A stretch of DNA of 64,000 nt from positions 203,020-267,019 of the forward strand of contig QZCP01000290.1 in the NCBI GenBank assembly GCA_003956705.1, written 5' to 3'. This document shows positions 24,113 to 35,001 of the stretch, piece by piece. Each line of letters starts with the position of its first letter. Position 1 is the first letter of the stretch. Below the pieces are notes generated by a model, which ran no database searches, was not told the DNA's origin, and saw nothing but the letters and a program-made list of their open reading frames with translations. A program made the position numbers and the translations under genes. This DNA comes from Brevipalpus yothersi (Eukaryota; Arthropoda; Arachnida; Trombidiformes; Tenuipalpidae).

Positions 24113-25375
24113 ATGGATTTTGTTCTACAGCAGCACTTCTTAGTGAGAAAGATTTTTGAATATCTCGAGTTTCATGATGTCTATCGGTGTCGACTTGTGT
24201 GTAAAACTTGGCATCAAGAAGCTGTTCGATGGATGAGCAAAAGTTTGCCGATAGATTATTGCTTTGTTGCTCGGAAAATTTTAGATAAATACATCGACAT
24301 CAATTTTGCTAAATGTAAGTTCTCTACAGATATGCCATCGAATTCAGATTTTTTTTTTGCCTGAAATAATTCTATTTCATCCTTTTCATCTCCAAAAGCT
24401 GATCAGAAGAAGTTCATCAAAGCAAATAGAAAAATGAACGGAGTTGATTTTAATTTCAATCGCCAAATTGAATATGACCCACCTGCCTGGTGGTTCATCA
24501 AACGATCAGACAATTTTATCAATGTCTCAGGCTCTAGTATTAGGAGGACTGTGGAAAATTTTCTTGGTGAAAGTATCAAGTGTGTTCCGAGCTTTTCTCT
24601 TATCCGTTCTCTTCGACGTTCTTCAGCCCTGAGAAATGTGGATCTGATCCATTTGAATCTATTCGACTACCCTGCTGTCATTATTAAGCAGGGCGAGATC
24701 TATGGAGCATTCGATAGAGAGATACTCTCCATACCTACAAACCAATGTGGTTATGAAAAATACGCATCAAATCTTAGTTTTCGGGCAGATTCATGTTTTG
24801 AGGCATTCAGTTTAAATCGATATGCTTCCAAACACAAGGTTATCATCACTAATTGGTTAGATCCTGCAAGTGTTAAGAAGCTGACCTTTAACGGGAGTGA
24901 TCAACAGGTCAAATCTCTCATTTGTTTTTTTGATTATGGAGAAGATAGAGCAGCTATCGAAAAGTTTTCACAAGACCATAATCTGGTGGTTTCTTGGGGA
25001 CAACTTCCAGGGGATTCCTCGATATTGTTCAGAGATTCGAGATATCAATCTTTCAGACAATCTAAGTTACTCAGTATTGCTTTCGCTGGTGAAACAGTCG
25101 AGTCCAGTAATATTGTGTTTAAAAATCCAGCTGATGGAACGTTTCGTGATCGTTTACTAGAATATAGAGACAGCCTGAAGTTTTCTCTCAGTGGAAATAA
25201 TGTTTTTGGTTTCTTCCTACTTTCTCGACATAATTTTCATGAAGTAGATAATTGGAATGTGATTTTCAAGGAACCGATTGAAGTTTTCCCCAAAGTCAAG
25301 TTTATTCGCATCGATTCTTACGGGGTTCGTATGCGAGATGAAGAGATGGTCACTATTCATCTTGTTAAAATTTAG
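24113..25375 (+). CDS. F-box protein with FBXO22/FIST-like C-terminal region, copy 4
   Basis: Exons join(24113..24314, 24399..25375), 392 residues, phase-1 intron of 84 bp. Exon 1 has YRCRLVCKTW and MSKSLPID like copy 2, plus three extra codons (YIDINF). The middle of exon 2 (GAFDREILSIPTNQCGYEKY to SQDHNLVVSWG) is almost identical to copy 1, while the next part (GDSSILFRDSRYQSFRQ) matches copy 3. This patchwork points to gene conversion among copies. The tail differs slightly (EPIEVFPKVKFIRIDSYG). Intact frame and splice sites. Confidence 0.85.
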
Positions 25376-25690
25376 GAACTTTTCAAGAGCTATTTTTGTA
25401 AAAAAATTTATCAAGAACCTCTAAGAAGATAACTGTGAACTTTTACCTTTTTTTATTCATTTTCCTCGGTCAAATATTATATTTATTGATGGAACATTAC
25501 AATATCAGCTCTCAAAAGCACGCAGCACGATGCTAATTGAGATTGTACATATTGTGAAATTTGAATAACCTCTCGAACATACGTATATGCATAGATTAAG
25601 CCTCAGGTTGATAAGAGGTCAAGATCATTCTGCTGTACTTGTACAAGATGAGCTGAAATTGAACCCAGCAATAGATCTCTCAGGAGTAAT

Positions 25691-27016
25691 TTATCGTTCT
25701 GGAATATATTGTGAGTACTCAGAATTCCAATCCCTAGCGTGAACTCGTTCCAGGTGAGTTCGAAGATCCAGACTATCGGATGATTCGAGTGCTGAAGAAT
25801 CAAGCATCAATGAAAGACTCACACCAGCAGTTTTCTCAAAGTAATCTGGAGTCCAGTTGTTTGTGCCTATGAAGAGCATGTTATCGGTAACGATGAATTT
25901 GCAGTGGTTAACACGTGAGTGATCCACCAAAGATTGAGTCTCAGTTGATGGTACTGTGAGCAATTTGACAGCAATTGAGCCACCATACTTGACCCATCTC
26001 AATTTGTTGAGTGATCTAAGAGAAAGCAACATGTTTCGCTTAGTATACTTCCATCGAGTGCCAAGAAAACTTATATTGATTGGTTTTTCGAATACTGCTT
26101 GTCTCAGAGCATTGTCGATCACCGGCCAGTAGCCTTGACTTCCATAAAAAACTGGCACATAATCCATCACTTCAATGCCTATGGATGAGTTGGCTGATCG
26201 AATAACTTTAACTAAAGCATCAACATCATTTGTTCTACCAGGAGGATTCAAAGCAGGAGGAGAGTTAGATATGTAAAGCTTAACCTTGCGGCCTGAGAGA
26301 TTAATTTGCATTGGATTGTCCATATTGTACTTAGTAGAGAGGTGTGCAGGCCATTCAGTTGGGATTTTAGATCCTGGTTGCCCAAGAATCCAATAAGTTT
26401 GGAAAATTTTCTCCAAATCTTGAGCTACTATTGGACAGTTTTGAATGTATATTCCCATCTCTTTCACCTCGGTTAGCGATCTCCAGTCCATATTAGCACT
26501 GCCAATATACAGAGTCTTATTATCAGCAATCAGGAACTTGGTATGCAAAATACCAGCACCAAGTAATCTTGTGAGGTCTACGCCAACAATTTGAGCTCCA
26601 TTTTGACGAAGAAGTTTTAGATCTTCATTCTTTTCGATATCTTCAGTTTTTCCACTGAAAGTAATTTGAACTGATATCTTCTTTCGTAAAGCATCGTTCA
26701 AAGCTTGCATTACCTCTTCACCTTTCTGACAGCTTGATGGAATTGAATTATTCACATCACTACAGAACATAGTCCAATAAAAGGAGGCGATTTGAATTGA
26801 TTTTTCAGATCCACGAATTATGTCCAGGAATGCCGAGTGAGTTGATTTGATCCCAAGGTCTGGTTCAAATTTGACTCCATCAGGAATACTTTCCACAAGC
26901 TGTGCATTACATTGATCCTGAACTGTAGTCGCTGATGATCTTGAAATCAGGACCACAATGAAGACAAAAAGATTTTGGAAACAGATTTCAAACATTTTGC
27001 TAGAGAAATAATTCAC
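25691..27016 (-). CDS. PLD3/PLD4-like phospholipase D-family protein
   Basis: Single exon, 441 residues. An N-terminal hydrophobic segment (ICFQNLFVFIVVLIS) is a signal anchor or signal peptide; PLD3/4 relatives are type II membrane proteins of the endolysosomal lumen acting as 5' exonucleases on single-stranded nucleic acid. Two HKD motifs are intact: HTKFLIADNKTLYIGSANMDW (His158, Lys160, Asp165) and HCKFIVTDNMLFIGTNNW (His371, Lys373, Asp378). LDIIRGSEKSIQIASFYWTM and TNDVDALVKVIRSANSSIGIEVMDYVP are typical PLD3 strands. A second Met at residue 8 is an alternative start. No intron is seen, unusual for this window but shared with PDCD2L. A broken piece lies at 20.3 kb. Confidence 0.93.
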   Translation of the reverse strand: MNYFSSKMFEICFQNLFVFIVVLISRSSATTVQDQCNAQLVESIPDGVKFEPDLGIKSTHSAFLDIIRGSEKSIQIASFYWTMFCSDVNNSIPSSCQKGEEVMQALNDALRKKISVQITFSGKTEDIEKNEDLKLLRQNGAQIVGVDLTRLLGAGILHTKFLIADNKTLYIGSANMDWRSLTEVKEMGIYIQNCPIVAQDLEKIFQTYWILGQPGSKIPTEWPAHLSTKYNMDNPMQINLSGRKVKLYISNSPPALNPPGRTNDVDALVKVIRSANSSIGIEVMDYVPVFYGSQGYWPVIDNALRQAVFEKPINISFLGTRWKYTKRNMLLSLRSLNKLRWVKYGGSIAVKLLTVPSTETQSLVDHSRVNHCKFIVTDNMLFIGTNNWTPDYFEKTAGVSLSLMLDSSALESSDSLDLRTHLERVHARDWNSEYSQYIPER

Positions 27017-27644
27017 TCTGACACGTCACAAAATGAATAATTCTTTCTCGTATCTGGACTTTTTCTCAATAGGTATAGTGATCACTTATCTACACAGAAA
27101 GTAAAGATCAACTCAATCCTTATCTTGTAAAATGACTGTCAAAACTGAGTGGCTGATGATGAAGACGACACTAACAAAAGAAATCGATTCACTAGCAGTT
27201 TCGACAGTGTTATTAAGGAAGACAAGATGAACTTACATTTATATCATTTGAGTTGTCTCATGCATGAAGAGCAAACCACGTCAACGAATTTATGTGAAGA
27301 AGCATATCGTATGATTGTCAATCAATCATCAGGTGGTCAGTTGCTGACTACTTGGAAGTATTAGGGGTACCTACTAGTTTTAATTTGAACGTTATGGCAA
27401 ATGTGAATAAGAGTAAGATGGTATGGAGTTTACGGTGGGATGATTCCAGTCACCTCCTCAAAGAATTATAAGTGCAAATTTAACACTTTGATCAATCCAA
27501 ACGATGATAGATCACACACATAATTAACAATCTCGTTGTTTCATTATTCATCATTTGTTCCTGAAAACAACTTCGATGATATCGTGAAATTAGCAAATAT
27601 GAATAAAATTTCAAGAATGTATGTTTTCTCAAAAATTGTGTTCA
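27017..27644. other. Intergenic with one unexplained short open frame
   Basis: Holds the upstream region of the PLD-like gene. On the + strand, 27149-27364 is open and acidic at its start (VADDEDDTNKRNRF), and an ATG at 27132 in another frame gives 32 codons. Neither resembles a known protein and no splice partner is evident, so no gene is called. Confidence 0.4.
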
Positions 27645-28178
27645 GATCAACAGAAGCGTAACAAGCGACCATACTTGACGAACGATTGGACCAGTGGTGA
27701 TTCTCAATTAGGAATTCGAAGTGATCTTGATATTGGACACGAGAGAGTTATTCCCAATTCGATGAAAAAATATAGTAGCAATCGAGATCTTCATTCAGAT
27801 TTGGATGTATCACCCGCTCGAGGTGGTCTAGCAGCCGCATACAGAGCCCGCCAAAAGCGAGCATCTTCACTCAATCGGTATGCTGAATCTGATCTAATGT
27901 ATCCAGCTTCTCGTGTACACCATGTTCCAGTATATCATGGATCACAAAGTCAACTAAATCGACTACATCCCGCTCACTCTGCTATGCCTGACAATTTGGA
28001 AAGAATGAGTCCCTCGTCGATCCATACCGAAGGATGCAAAATTGCCGTGGTTCCAGAAGTTGAAAATGAAAGTTAAATCGTGATACCATACTGAAACATT
28101 CAAATCGAATGATAATTGTGAACCTGTAAAGAGGATAATATAATTGATTTGATAGTCTCTCTTTGGAAGTATACAGAC
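27645..28178 (+). pseudogene. Inverted, internally deleted copy of the large gene at 30.5-34.9 kb
   Basis: 27645-28010 is a near-identical reverse complement of 30887-31258, and 28016-28178 of about 30365-30527, including the stop region and 3' flank of the parent. About 360 bp between the two parts is deleted. The deletion shifts the frame, so after LERMS the reading becomes PSSIHTEGCKIAVVPEVENES and stop, unlike the parent tail. An open frame of 151 codons from 27621 remains (starting MFSQKLCSDQQKRNKRPYL), so a short product is conceivable. High identity implies a recent event. No intron or upstream exon accompanies it. Confidence 0.88.
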
Positions 28179-28572
28179 GCCAAGAAAAATATTAAACTAA
28201 CGGTAAATCTTCGAAAGTTTTTTCTTACCGCTTTATCAACACTTCCAACTGGCTGCTCAATTTGAATGCGCAAGAGATACCGTTCAAAATATTATTGTTT
28301 TGTACACAGAAGTTTAGATCATGATTCACATCAACTTTCGATGGATCATTTTGTTTTGATTTGTTGATGGGAAGAACGGCGTTCAAAGATTAATATAATG
28401 TGATGATATTGATCTCATGGTGATTAAATAGCTAATTGTATGTGATTAAGTTTTCTAGAGTCAAATTTCAAACTTGTCAATTGGTGTAGACCAAAGGTTG
28501 GTTGATAGTTGTTCTTCATTCGTATCAAGCTGAAGTGGATGCTTTATGAATTGATCAATTTGTGTGTTCACC
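28179..28572. other. Intergenic, about 0.4 kb
   Basis: Between the inverted pseudogene and BRF2; should hold the BRF2 promoter. AT-rich, no coding signal. Confidence 0.45.
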
Positions 28573-29861
28573 ATGAAAACCCAGGAAGAGGATTGGTCAA
28601 TTGATCGATGTCCAAAATGCAAAACATCAGAAGTTGTTTTAGAGCAGGTAAGAATTGATTTCTATTCACATTGTTTTCTTATATTTGAGAGAATAATTCT
28701 TTCATTCTATTTTCAATCTAACAGGGTGAACAGATTTGCTCTGAATGTGGTCTTATTCTTGGTAAAGGTGATCTCCGCAATTCACAAGATCAAGATGGAG
28801 TCTCGTTCATCACCAACAACAATGTTTTCAACAAATGTAATAGTCTACCATTGAATGTCCGCAGAGCACTAGCGTCTACTGGTACAAAGCGTGTCCAAAG
28901 AACTGTTATTCAAACAGCTGAATCGATGGGTCGTTATCTGAATCTGAATTCTAGTAATATAGCTAAAATTGAGCAATCAATCAAAAAATTGTGGCAAAAT
29001 CCTACTTTCAAACATCGATCTATTCCGAGTAAAAAAATACTAGCTGCTGTCTGTGTCTATCTGGTGGCTCTTAATAACGATGTCGTCGTCTCAATGGAGT
29101 GTATCTGTGAGCAAGCAGGATGCTCAGGATCCCAATTCAAAAAGTATCTCAATTTATTTTTATCACAAGTTGATGAGATGAAACCACAATTTCGAACCAT
29201 CTCTGAATGGTTGCCATTCTTTCTCAATCAAGCCAGTTTTGAGGAGAAAGAAAAGTTTGGAATTGGAAAGAAAGCCGAGCTACTTCTCGATCTCTTCAAT
29301 TCAGTTGAAAGTCTAGAATCTTGTAAACCAAAAAATGTGATCATCGCCATACTATTCATTACATGGAAGTCAATGGACTTCAGACAGCGGCAAAGTGTCA
29401 AACTATCACAGTTTTGCAAAGATTTTTATCTTGAATACTCCTGTACTACATCAAAGAGAGTACAGAGTTTTTACAGTATTATATCAGAGCTTTCTACATA
29501 TCTTAAATGGTTTATACCTGTGAACCATAGTCGCAGCAAAGAAGATTTTCTTGTTTATCTGGACGACATACTTACTTATTCTGATTCTGTTCGAGCAAAG
29601 TACCAAGAAAAGCATCAAAACATCTCCGGTCCAATTCAAGAGGAGTCCAACTTGATGGAATATTTCAAAAATAACTCAATTCTAGATTCCTCAAGTGTCT
29701 CAGACCCTGAAATTCTTGATGAAGAAATCGATAAATATATCAGGAGCACCGAAGAGATTGAAATGATGAAGATTTTCCGAAAGCAAGCCGAAGAGGATCA
29801 TAAGAATGACCATGAAAAGATCTCAACTATCACGAAAAAATCCAAGCGGAAGAGAGCATAG
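28573..29861 (+). CDS. BRF2: TFIIB-related factor BRF2-like (TFIIIB subunit)
   Basis: RNA polymerase III initiation factor for genes with upstream promoters such as U6 snRNA. Exons join(28573..28647, 28725..29861), 403 residues (human BRF2 419). Zinc ribbon: Cys13-x2-Cys16 in CPKC and Cys30-x2-Cys33 in CSEC, with the intron (77 bp, phase 0) between them. Two cyclin-like repeats follow. Matches to BRF2 rather than BRF1 or TFIIB are the second-repeat block AILFITWKSMDFRQR..KLSQFCK and the C-terminal box LDEEIDKYIRSTEEIEMMKIFRKQAEE, like the human DSEIEQYLRTPQEV. The tail is basic (KKSKRKRA). ATG at 28573 is the first ATG in frame. An AATAAA lies at 29987. Confidence 0.87.
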
Positions 29862-30460
29862 TGAGATCGTCAGAAAACTTGTGCCTTTACCCAAAAAGTG
29901 GGAATTTCTGTCAAAATTTTGTTACCCAGTTCGCTTAAGTCAGACGTCTTAAGGACACTTTCTATTCTTTGTATCCGGTGAAAACAAATAAATCAAACAG
30001 TATTTATCTTTTTTGAAGTGCCTTGTTGTGATTGTTTGTATCGAGATCATTAATCGTGAGTCGCGAGCTATAAAAGATAACAAATTGTTTGTCCATCGTC
30101 TGCATCACAGCATGAATGGTACAAAAAAATTTTATTCAATGGTTTGTAGTATCGAATATTTGAAAAGTCATGGACATTGAGATTATGAAAGAAAAGGAAT
30201 GTTTGTTGAATTCTTATTAAGCCAGCAGGATTAATCTAAAAGACTGGAAGGAAAGAAAAAAATATATCTTTTTTGACACGTTATGGTGGAGAAAGAGAGA
30301 GAGAAAAAGATTTTCATTCTCGGTAGGTAAGTCAAGATGGATACAAAACTTGGTCAACAATGACTTTCTGTATACTTTCGAAGAGAGACTATCAAATCAA
30401 TTATATTATCCTCTTTACCGGTTCACAATTATCATTCGATTTGAATGTTTCAGTATGGTA
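29862..30460. other. Convergent intergenic, 0.6 kb
   Basis: Shared by the 3' ends of BRF2 (AATAAA at 29987-29992) and the large low-complexity gene. The right part (from about 30365) is the source of the 3' flank present in the inverted copy at 28.1 kb. Confidence 0.5.
29987..29992 (+). terminator. Poly(A) signal AATAAA for BRF2
   Basis: Canonical hexamer 126 bp after the BRF2 stop codon, in the right orientation. Confidence 0.5.
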
Positions 30461-33400
30461 TCACGATTTAACTTTCATTTTCAACTTCTGGAACCATGGC
30501 AATTTTGCATCCTTCGGTATGGATTGACTTCGTTTCAATGATTTCTTTTTAGACTTGACATTCTCATCGCCTTCTCGAAGTGCAACTATTTCGTCCTCAT
30601 CATGTAGACCAGAAGGACCAGTATTCAAGTAGCCATTCAATTTGGATGTGATTTCATTCAAACTTGTATTACTATTACCCTTTGTGGACGGTTTCTTCAT
30701 GATACCCAGCTTTGAGCCACGAGACAGGGAAAGTATCGATTGAGTACGACCGATTCCAATTTTTGAGCCTCGTTCATCATCCGAAGTCCGCTTACCACTT
30801 TGATCTCTGCTCGATTCTTTGACAGCTGGAATGTATAGTGAGATTGGTTCATTTTGGTACAATCGAGTTCGAGAACCACCTTGATACGAGCGACTCATTC
30901 TCTCCAAATTGTCAGGCATAGCAGAGTGAGCGGGATGTAGTCGATTTAGTTGACTTTGTGATCCATGATATACTGGAACATGGTGTACACGAGAAGCTGG
31001 ATACATCAGATCAGATTCAGCATACCGATTGAGTGAAGATGCTCGCTTTTGACGGGCTCTGTATGCGGCTGCAAGACCACCTCGAGCTGGTGATACATCC
31101 AAATCTGAATGAAGATCTCGATTGCTACTATATTTTTTCATCGAATTGGGAATAACTCTCTCGTGTCCAATATCAAGATCACTTCGAATTCCTAATTGAG
31201 AATCCCCACTGGTTCCATCATTGGTCAAGTATGGTCGCTTGTTACGCTTCCGTTGATCCATGTATCGACGATCCAGAGTGTAAGCATTTCGAGCAGACAT
31301 TGGCGAATAATCACGCTTCAGATCACGTCGATCGTTGACACGAGAAAGTGTATAACTGTCCTTCGCACGATTTATGGTCGGCTCATTGGCTGACTTACGA
31401 TAGTCTTCATCCAATGATTTGTACCATGATGTGTTACTGTTAATCGATTGTCCATCGTATGGAATCGCTTTACGACCCACTATTCTTCTATGTGTAGGCG
31501 AGCCGTCTTCATAGCTCATTTCATTTCGACGTTGATGGTGATGATTCAACTCCTTAAAATTGGATTTTGGTGGAGCCATGTCCTCGGAATCAGTTGCATT
31601 GACAGTTTGATGATGGTGTTGGTGGTGATGTTGACGATGTTGACGATGACGATTGGCTGATGGTCGAGTTACATCACTGGAAACATCTGAAATAGACATT
31701 GTTTCTTCGATCGTTTGTCGCTTGTTGCCTTCTCGTCTACCCTTCTTGGTTAACGTTCCATTGGACATCTCATCGAAACCACCAATTGGCTTGGAGGGTA
31801 GCTTAACTACTGGAGAATCGGCAGCAGTTTTCATTGAGAAACCATAGTTTTTTGTAGTACTTGTGATCGTTTTGTTGGGTGAAATGGAACTACTTCTACT
31901 GGGTGGACGAAGACCTTCACTGTAACGACTGGTGGACACTGGCGATGGGCTACTTCTTCTCTTCACAGGTCCTCTAGAGCCTTGTTCAGATCTCAAATCT
32001 CGAACAGGATTAGCTTCATAAACATAATCATCATAATCTTCGGCAAGATTTTGTGCATCCCTCTGAACATATCGAGACCCTTGAGTTTCATTTGGATTAC
32101 GTTTTTTACTCTTGTCCACTTGGCTATAGATCACATCACTTCTTTCTGGATGATGGAAGACTATACGCTGATTGTCGTCGAAAACTGCTCGACGCTCTCG
32201 ATTGTCTTCATGGTCATCCAGAGAGGGTACATTTGAATAGGCTGAAACCGATCCATCTTTACCTGACTTGATGACACGGTAGCCTGTGTTGGTAAGTACA
32301 CTGCCGTGTTCATCATCAGTAATGTTGGCTGCTGGAGGAGATCGATTTCGTAATGATTTGGATGATTTTTTTAGATTACATTGGCATGCTTTGTCCTCCA
32401 TGGGTGGATTGTTGTATGAATCCAGAAAAGGAAAAAAATCAGGCTCATTACCCAACTTGGGTGCTTCTTCCTTTTGAAGAAATAATTCATCCAACTCGTC
32501 ACCTGTAATCATAAGCTTATCATCATCAGTCCTTGGACGATGATGGTGATGATGTTCACGTTGATGTTGATTTTTTCGATTATCATTCTCTTTCTCTTTC
32601 TCTTTTTCATATCTCATCATTTCTTCTGATGGCTTCTCTAATCGAGAACCGGAAGAAGGCATAGAAGAGGGTGGTAAAGGAGGAGGAGGTGGAGAAGATC
32701 TACGTCCTACTGGACTCAGATCTCGATCGGGCTGATAGCCTGCTCGATGTTTTCCGATTATCGGCTCTGGAAAGATGGAGACCAAGTAAGAGGAGGAGAA
32801 GAAAAAAGAAATGAAGAAAAAAATTTATGTATATTTTTGAAACAAAATTCAGATGAGAGGAGTGAATGCAAAAAAGAGAAGAAAAAAAAGGTAGAAAAGT
32901 TTGCTCAAGAATGCCAATATCAACAGTAAGATGGTGATAAAAATTGTCAGTTGATTTTTTTTCTTTTCTTGGCTTACTCTTTCCACACTTGTTCAACGGA
33001 AAAGGCAATTGTTTACCTTCTGTTAAGCTCCTACTGATTTGTAGATGTAATAATAATAGTAGTAATAGTACATCATTGCAATAACAGCTTGCTTACCTTC
33101 ATACATACGCCGAGTTTTGTTTCTCCAAACTCTGGATCCAACCTCGAGGCTTGTCTCGGTCCGCCCTTCACCAGGCACATAATTTGAGCTTGATTGTTTG
33201 TCTCGTTGATCAGAGATGAGCATTGGCCCGCTTTTCCATGTGGCCACTGGTTCCATCCGATTTGATAACGGTACATCACTCCGAATGTCCCGTGTTCTCT
33301 CGATGGTGGTGGGCGAAAATTTTTCCACCAAAACTGTATCATCATATCGCTCCACACCACGATCACCACTTTTTTCGATAAGTGATTTGGACATACCGTC

Positions 33401-34918
33401 CTTGCTGGAATCATTTCGTGAGACTACGAAAGTTTCCGAACGAATAGGACTTCGTGTTGGTGATGTGGATCGAGTGCGATCGGTGGACTCCAATCGTCGA
33501 GCCTTCATTTCGGGTGAACTGGCCTGATAATTTTCAATAATCTTCTTTTGCGCCTTTTTCTCATCCATACATGGTCTATCACGATCCTCGATCGTATCTT
33601 CCATGTATGTGGGATCATTTTCATAATTTATCACTTTACTGCTCGTCTTACTGGCACTCTTGTCCTCCTTTGATTTCATCAATGATGGAGGTGGAGGAGG
33701 AGGAAACATGGGCAATTTTTTCACTTTAGCACCCCACATCACCTTGAATTTTGTCGGTTTTTTGGTTTCTTTTCGAATTATTATCTCATTATCATCCACT
33801 TTCGGAACCACCATCATACTACTATTATTATCATTCTTTTTGTCACCCATTCGAGTGTCCTCCATATCATAGTCCATGGGTGATGGACTTTTGTATCCCA
33901 ATTTCTCTGAGCCAAGAGTTGGACTAGTATGTCGAACACTTTTTTCCATTGCATGTCCATTACCAAGTGATGATGATTTGATTTTGTTGTTATTGGTATC
34001 ATTTTCTTCATCACTAATGAGAGCACTTTTACCCAGCATCGATGGGGATGCAGCTCTTGGTATCCATTCATGAGTGTAACCATCGGTTTCGGGAGTGATC
34101 AGTATGGTTGAATCTTTTGGCGGACTTCGGTAGGGTTCATAATTGATTATTCGTCGAGAATCACTTCGATCAACTTTATTGCGTGATCGAACATTTGAGC
34201 TGGTACTGAGTTCACTTCGAGGCATATTTTCTCCACTAACTAGTACACTATCATTCGCATCAAGTGATGAAGAATCTACATCAATAATCGTTGACAATGG
34301 ACGAGGTTTTCGTCGACGAGGAGGTCTCACCGGTTCACTTTTACCACCGCCACAAGAAGATGATGAAGAAGAAGTGTTCGTACTGTCAGAATCGGAATTG
34401 TGTTGGATGATGTTTTTATTTTTCGAAAACGGATGAATTGGCGGTGGTACTGAAGATGATGATGTCGATGGAAGTTGCTGTTGGGAAAGTGTTAATGGTG
34501 GTGATGGAGAAGAACGATGCTTGGTGTTGCAACTCTCCGAATCAGAATATGATCTGATCACTGGTGTCGGATGTTGTGAGATGTTGGTAACAGGCGAAAG
34601 TTGCTGTTCCACTGGTTGCTGTGTCTGTGGCTGTGGATGGGGATGGAGATGTGGATGCGGAGTTGATTGATCAAAATTGGTATGATAACTGTAAAAATTA
34701 TTGTTACTACTACTGTTGGATGATGATGGAGAAAATTGTGAAGGTGATGGTCTGCAAACTTTGAACCAAAATTTGGGCTGATCATAAACAATAGGCGATA
34801 CAGAACGCTGATGAGGTGGAGTTGTATACTTTTTCACGCGAACCGCTTTGTTGAAACTAACTTTCTTTGATGATGAACCACCATCTGAGCCACCACTTCC
34901 ACTGTAAACAGCAACCAT
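30461..34918 (-). CDS. Large low-complexity, Ser/Arg/Pro-rich protein of unknown function
   Basis: Two exons, complement(30461..32766, 33097..34918), 1375 residues; the 330-bp intron is phase 1 (RRMYE joined to EPIIGKHRAGYQPDRDLSP). Not recognised. Visible features: a basic patch near the N-terminus (KKVSFNKAVRVKKY), poly-Ser, Pro/His/Gln runs, PPRRRKPRP, a PPPPPP stretch near FKVMWGAKVKKLPMF, many SP and SxxD sites, His/Gln runs (HRQHRQHHHQHHHQ), and a basic C-terminus (AKLPWFQKLKMKVKS). No folded domain, signal peptide or membrane segment is seen, so it is probably largely disordered, perhaps a cytoskeletal or scaffold protein. The start at 34918 is the first in-frame ATG; earlier exons are possible because 4 kb upstream is otherwise empty. 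Confidence 0.8.
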
Positions 34919-34981
34919 CGGAGAGAGTAATACTGTGTGGTTAATCGAGAGAATGGAGAGAAAAAGTATGTGAGTAGTGTG

Positions 34982-35001
34982 TTACGTTACGTTACGTTAC
35001 G
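34982..35001. repeat. GTTAC pentanucleotide tandem, about four units
   Basis: Four consecutive GTTAC units. Too short to be more than a simple repeat. Confidence 0.85.

Noticed and set aside
27149..27364. Open frame beginning VADDEDDTNKRNRF
   Set aside because: No ATG at the start of the acidic part, no splice partner and no homologue recognised; kept only as a remark.
33073..34791. Several long frames opposite or alongside the large low-complexity gene
   Set aside because: Shadows of a repetitive coding exon in other frames; composition reflects the sense strand.
34982..35001. GTTAC repeat considered as telomere-like
   Set aside because: Arthropod telomeres are TTAGG-type, and four GTTAC units inside a gene-rich region are just a simple repeat.
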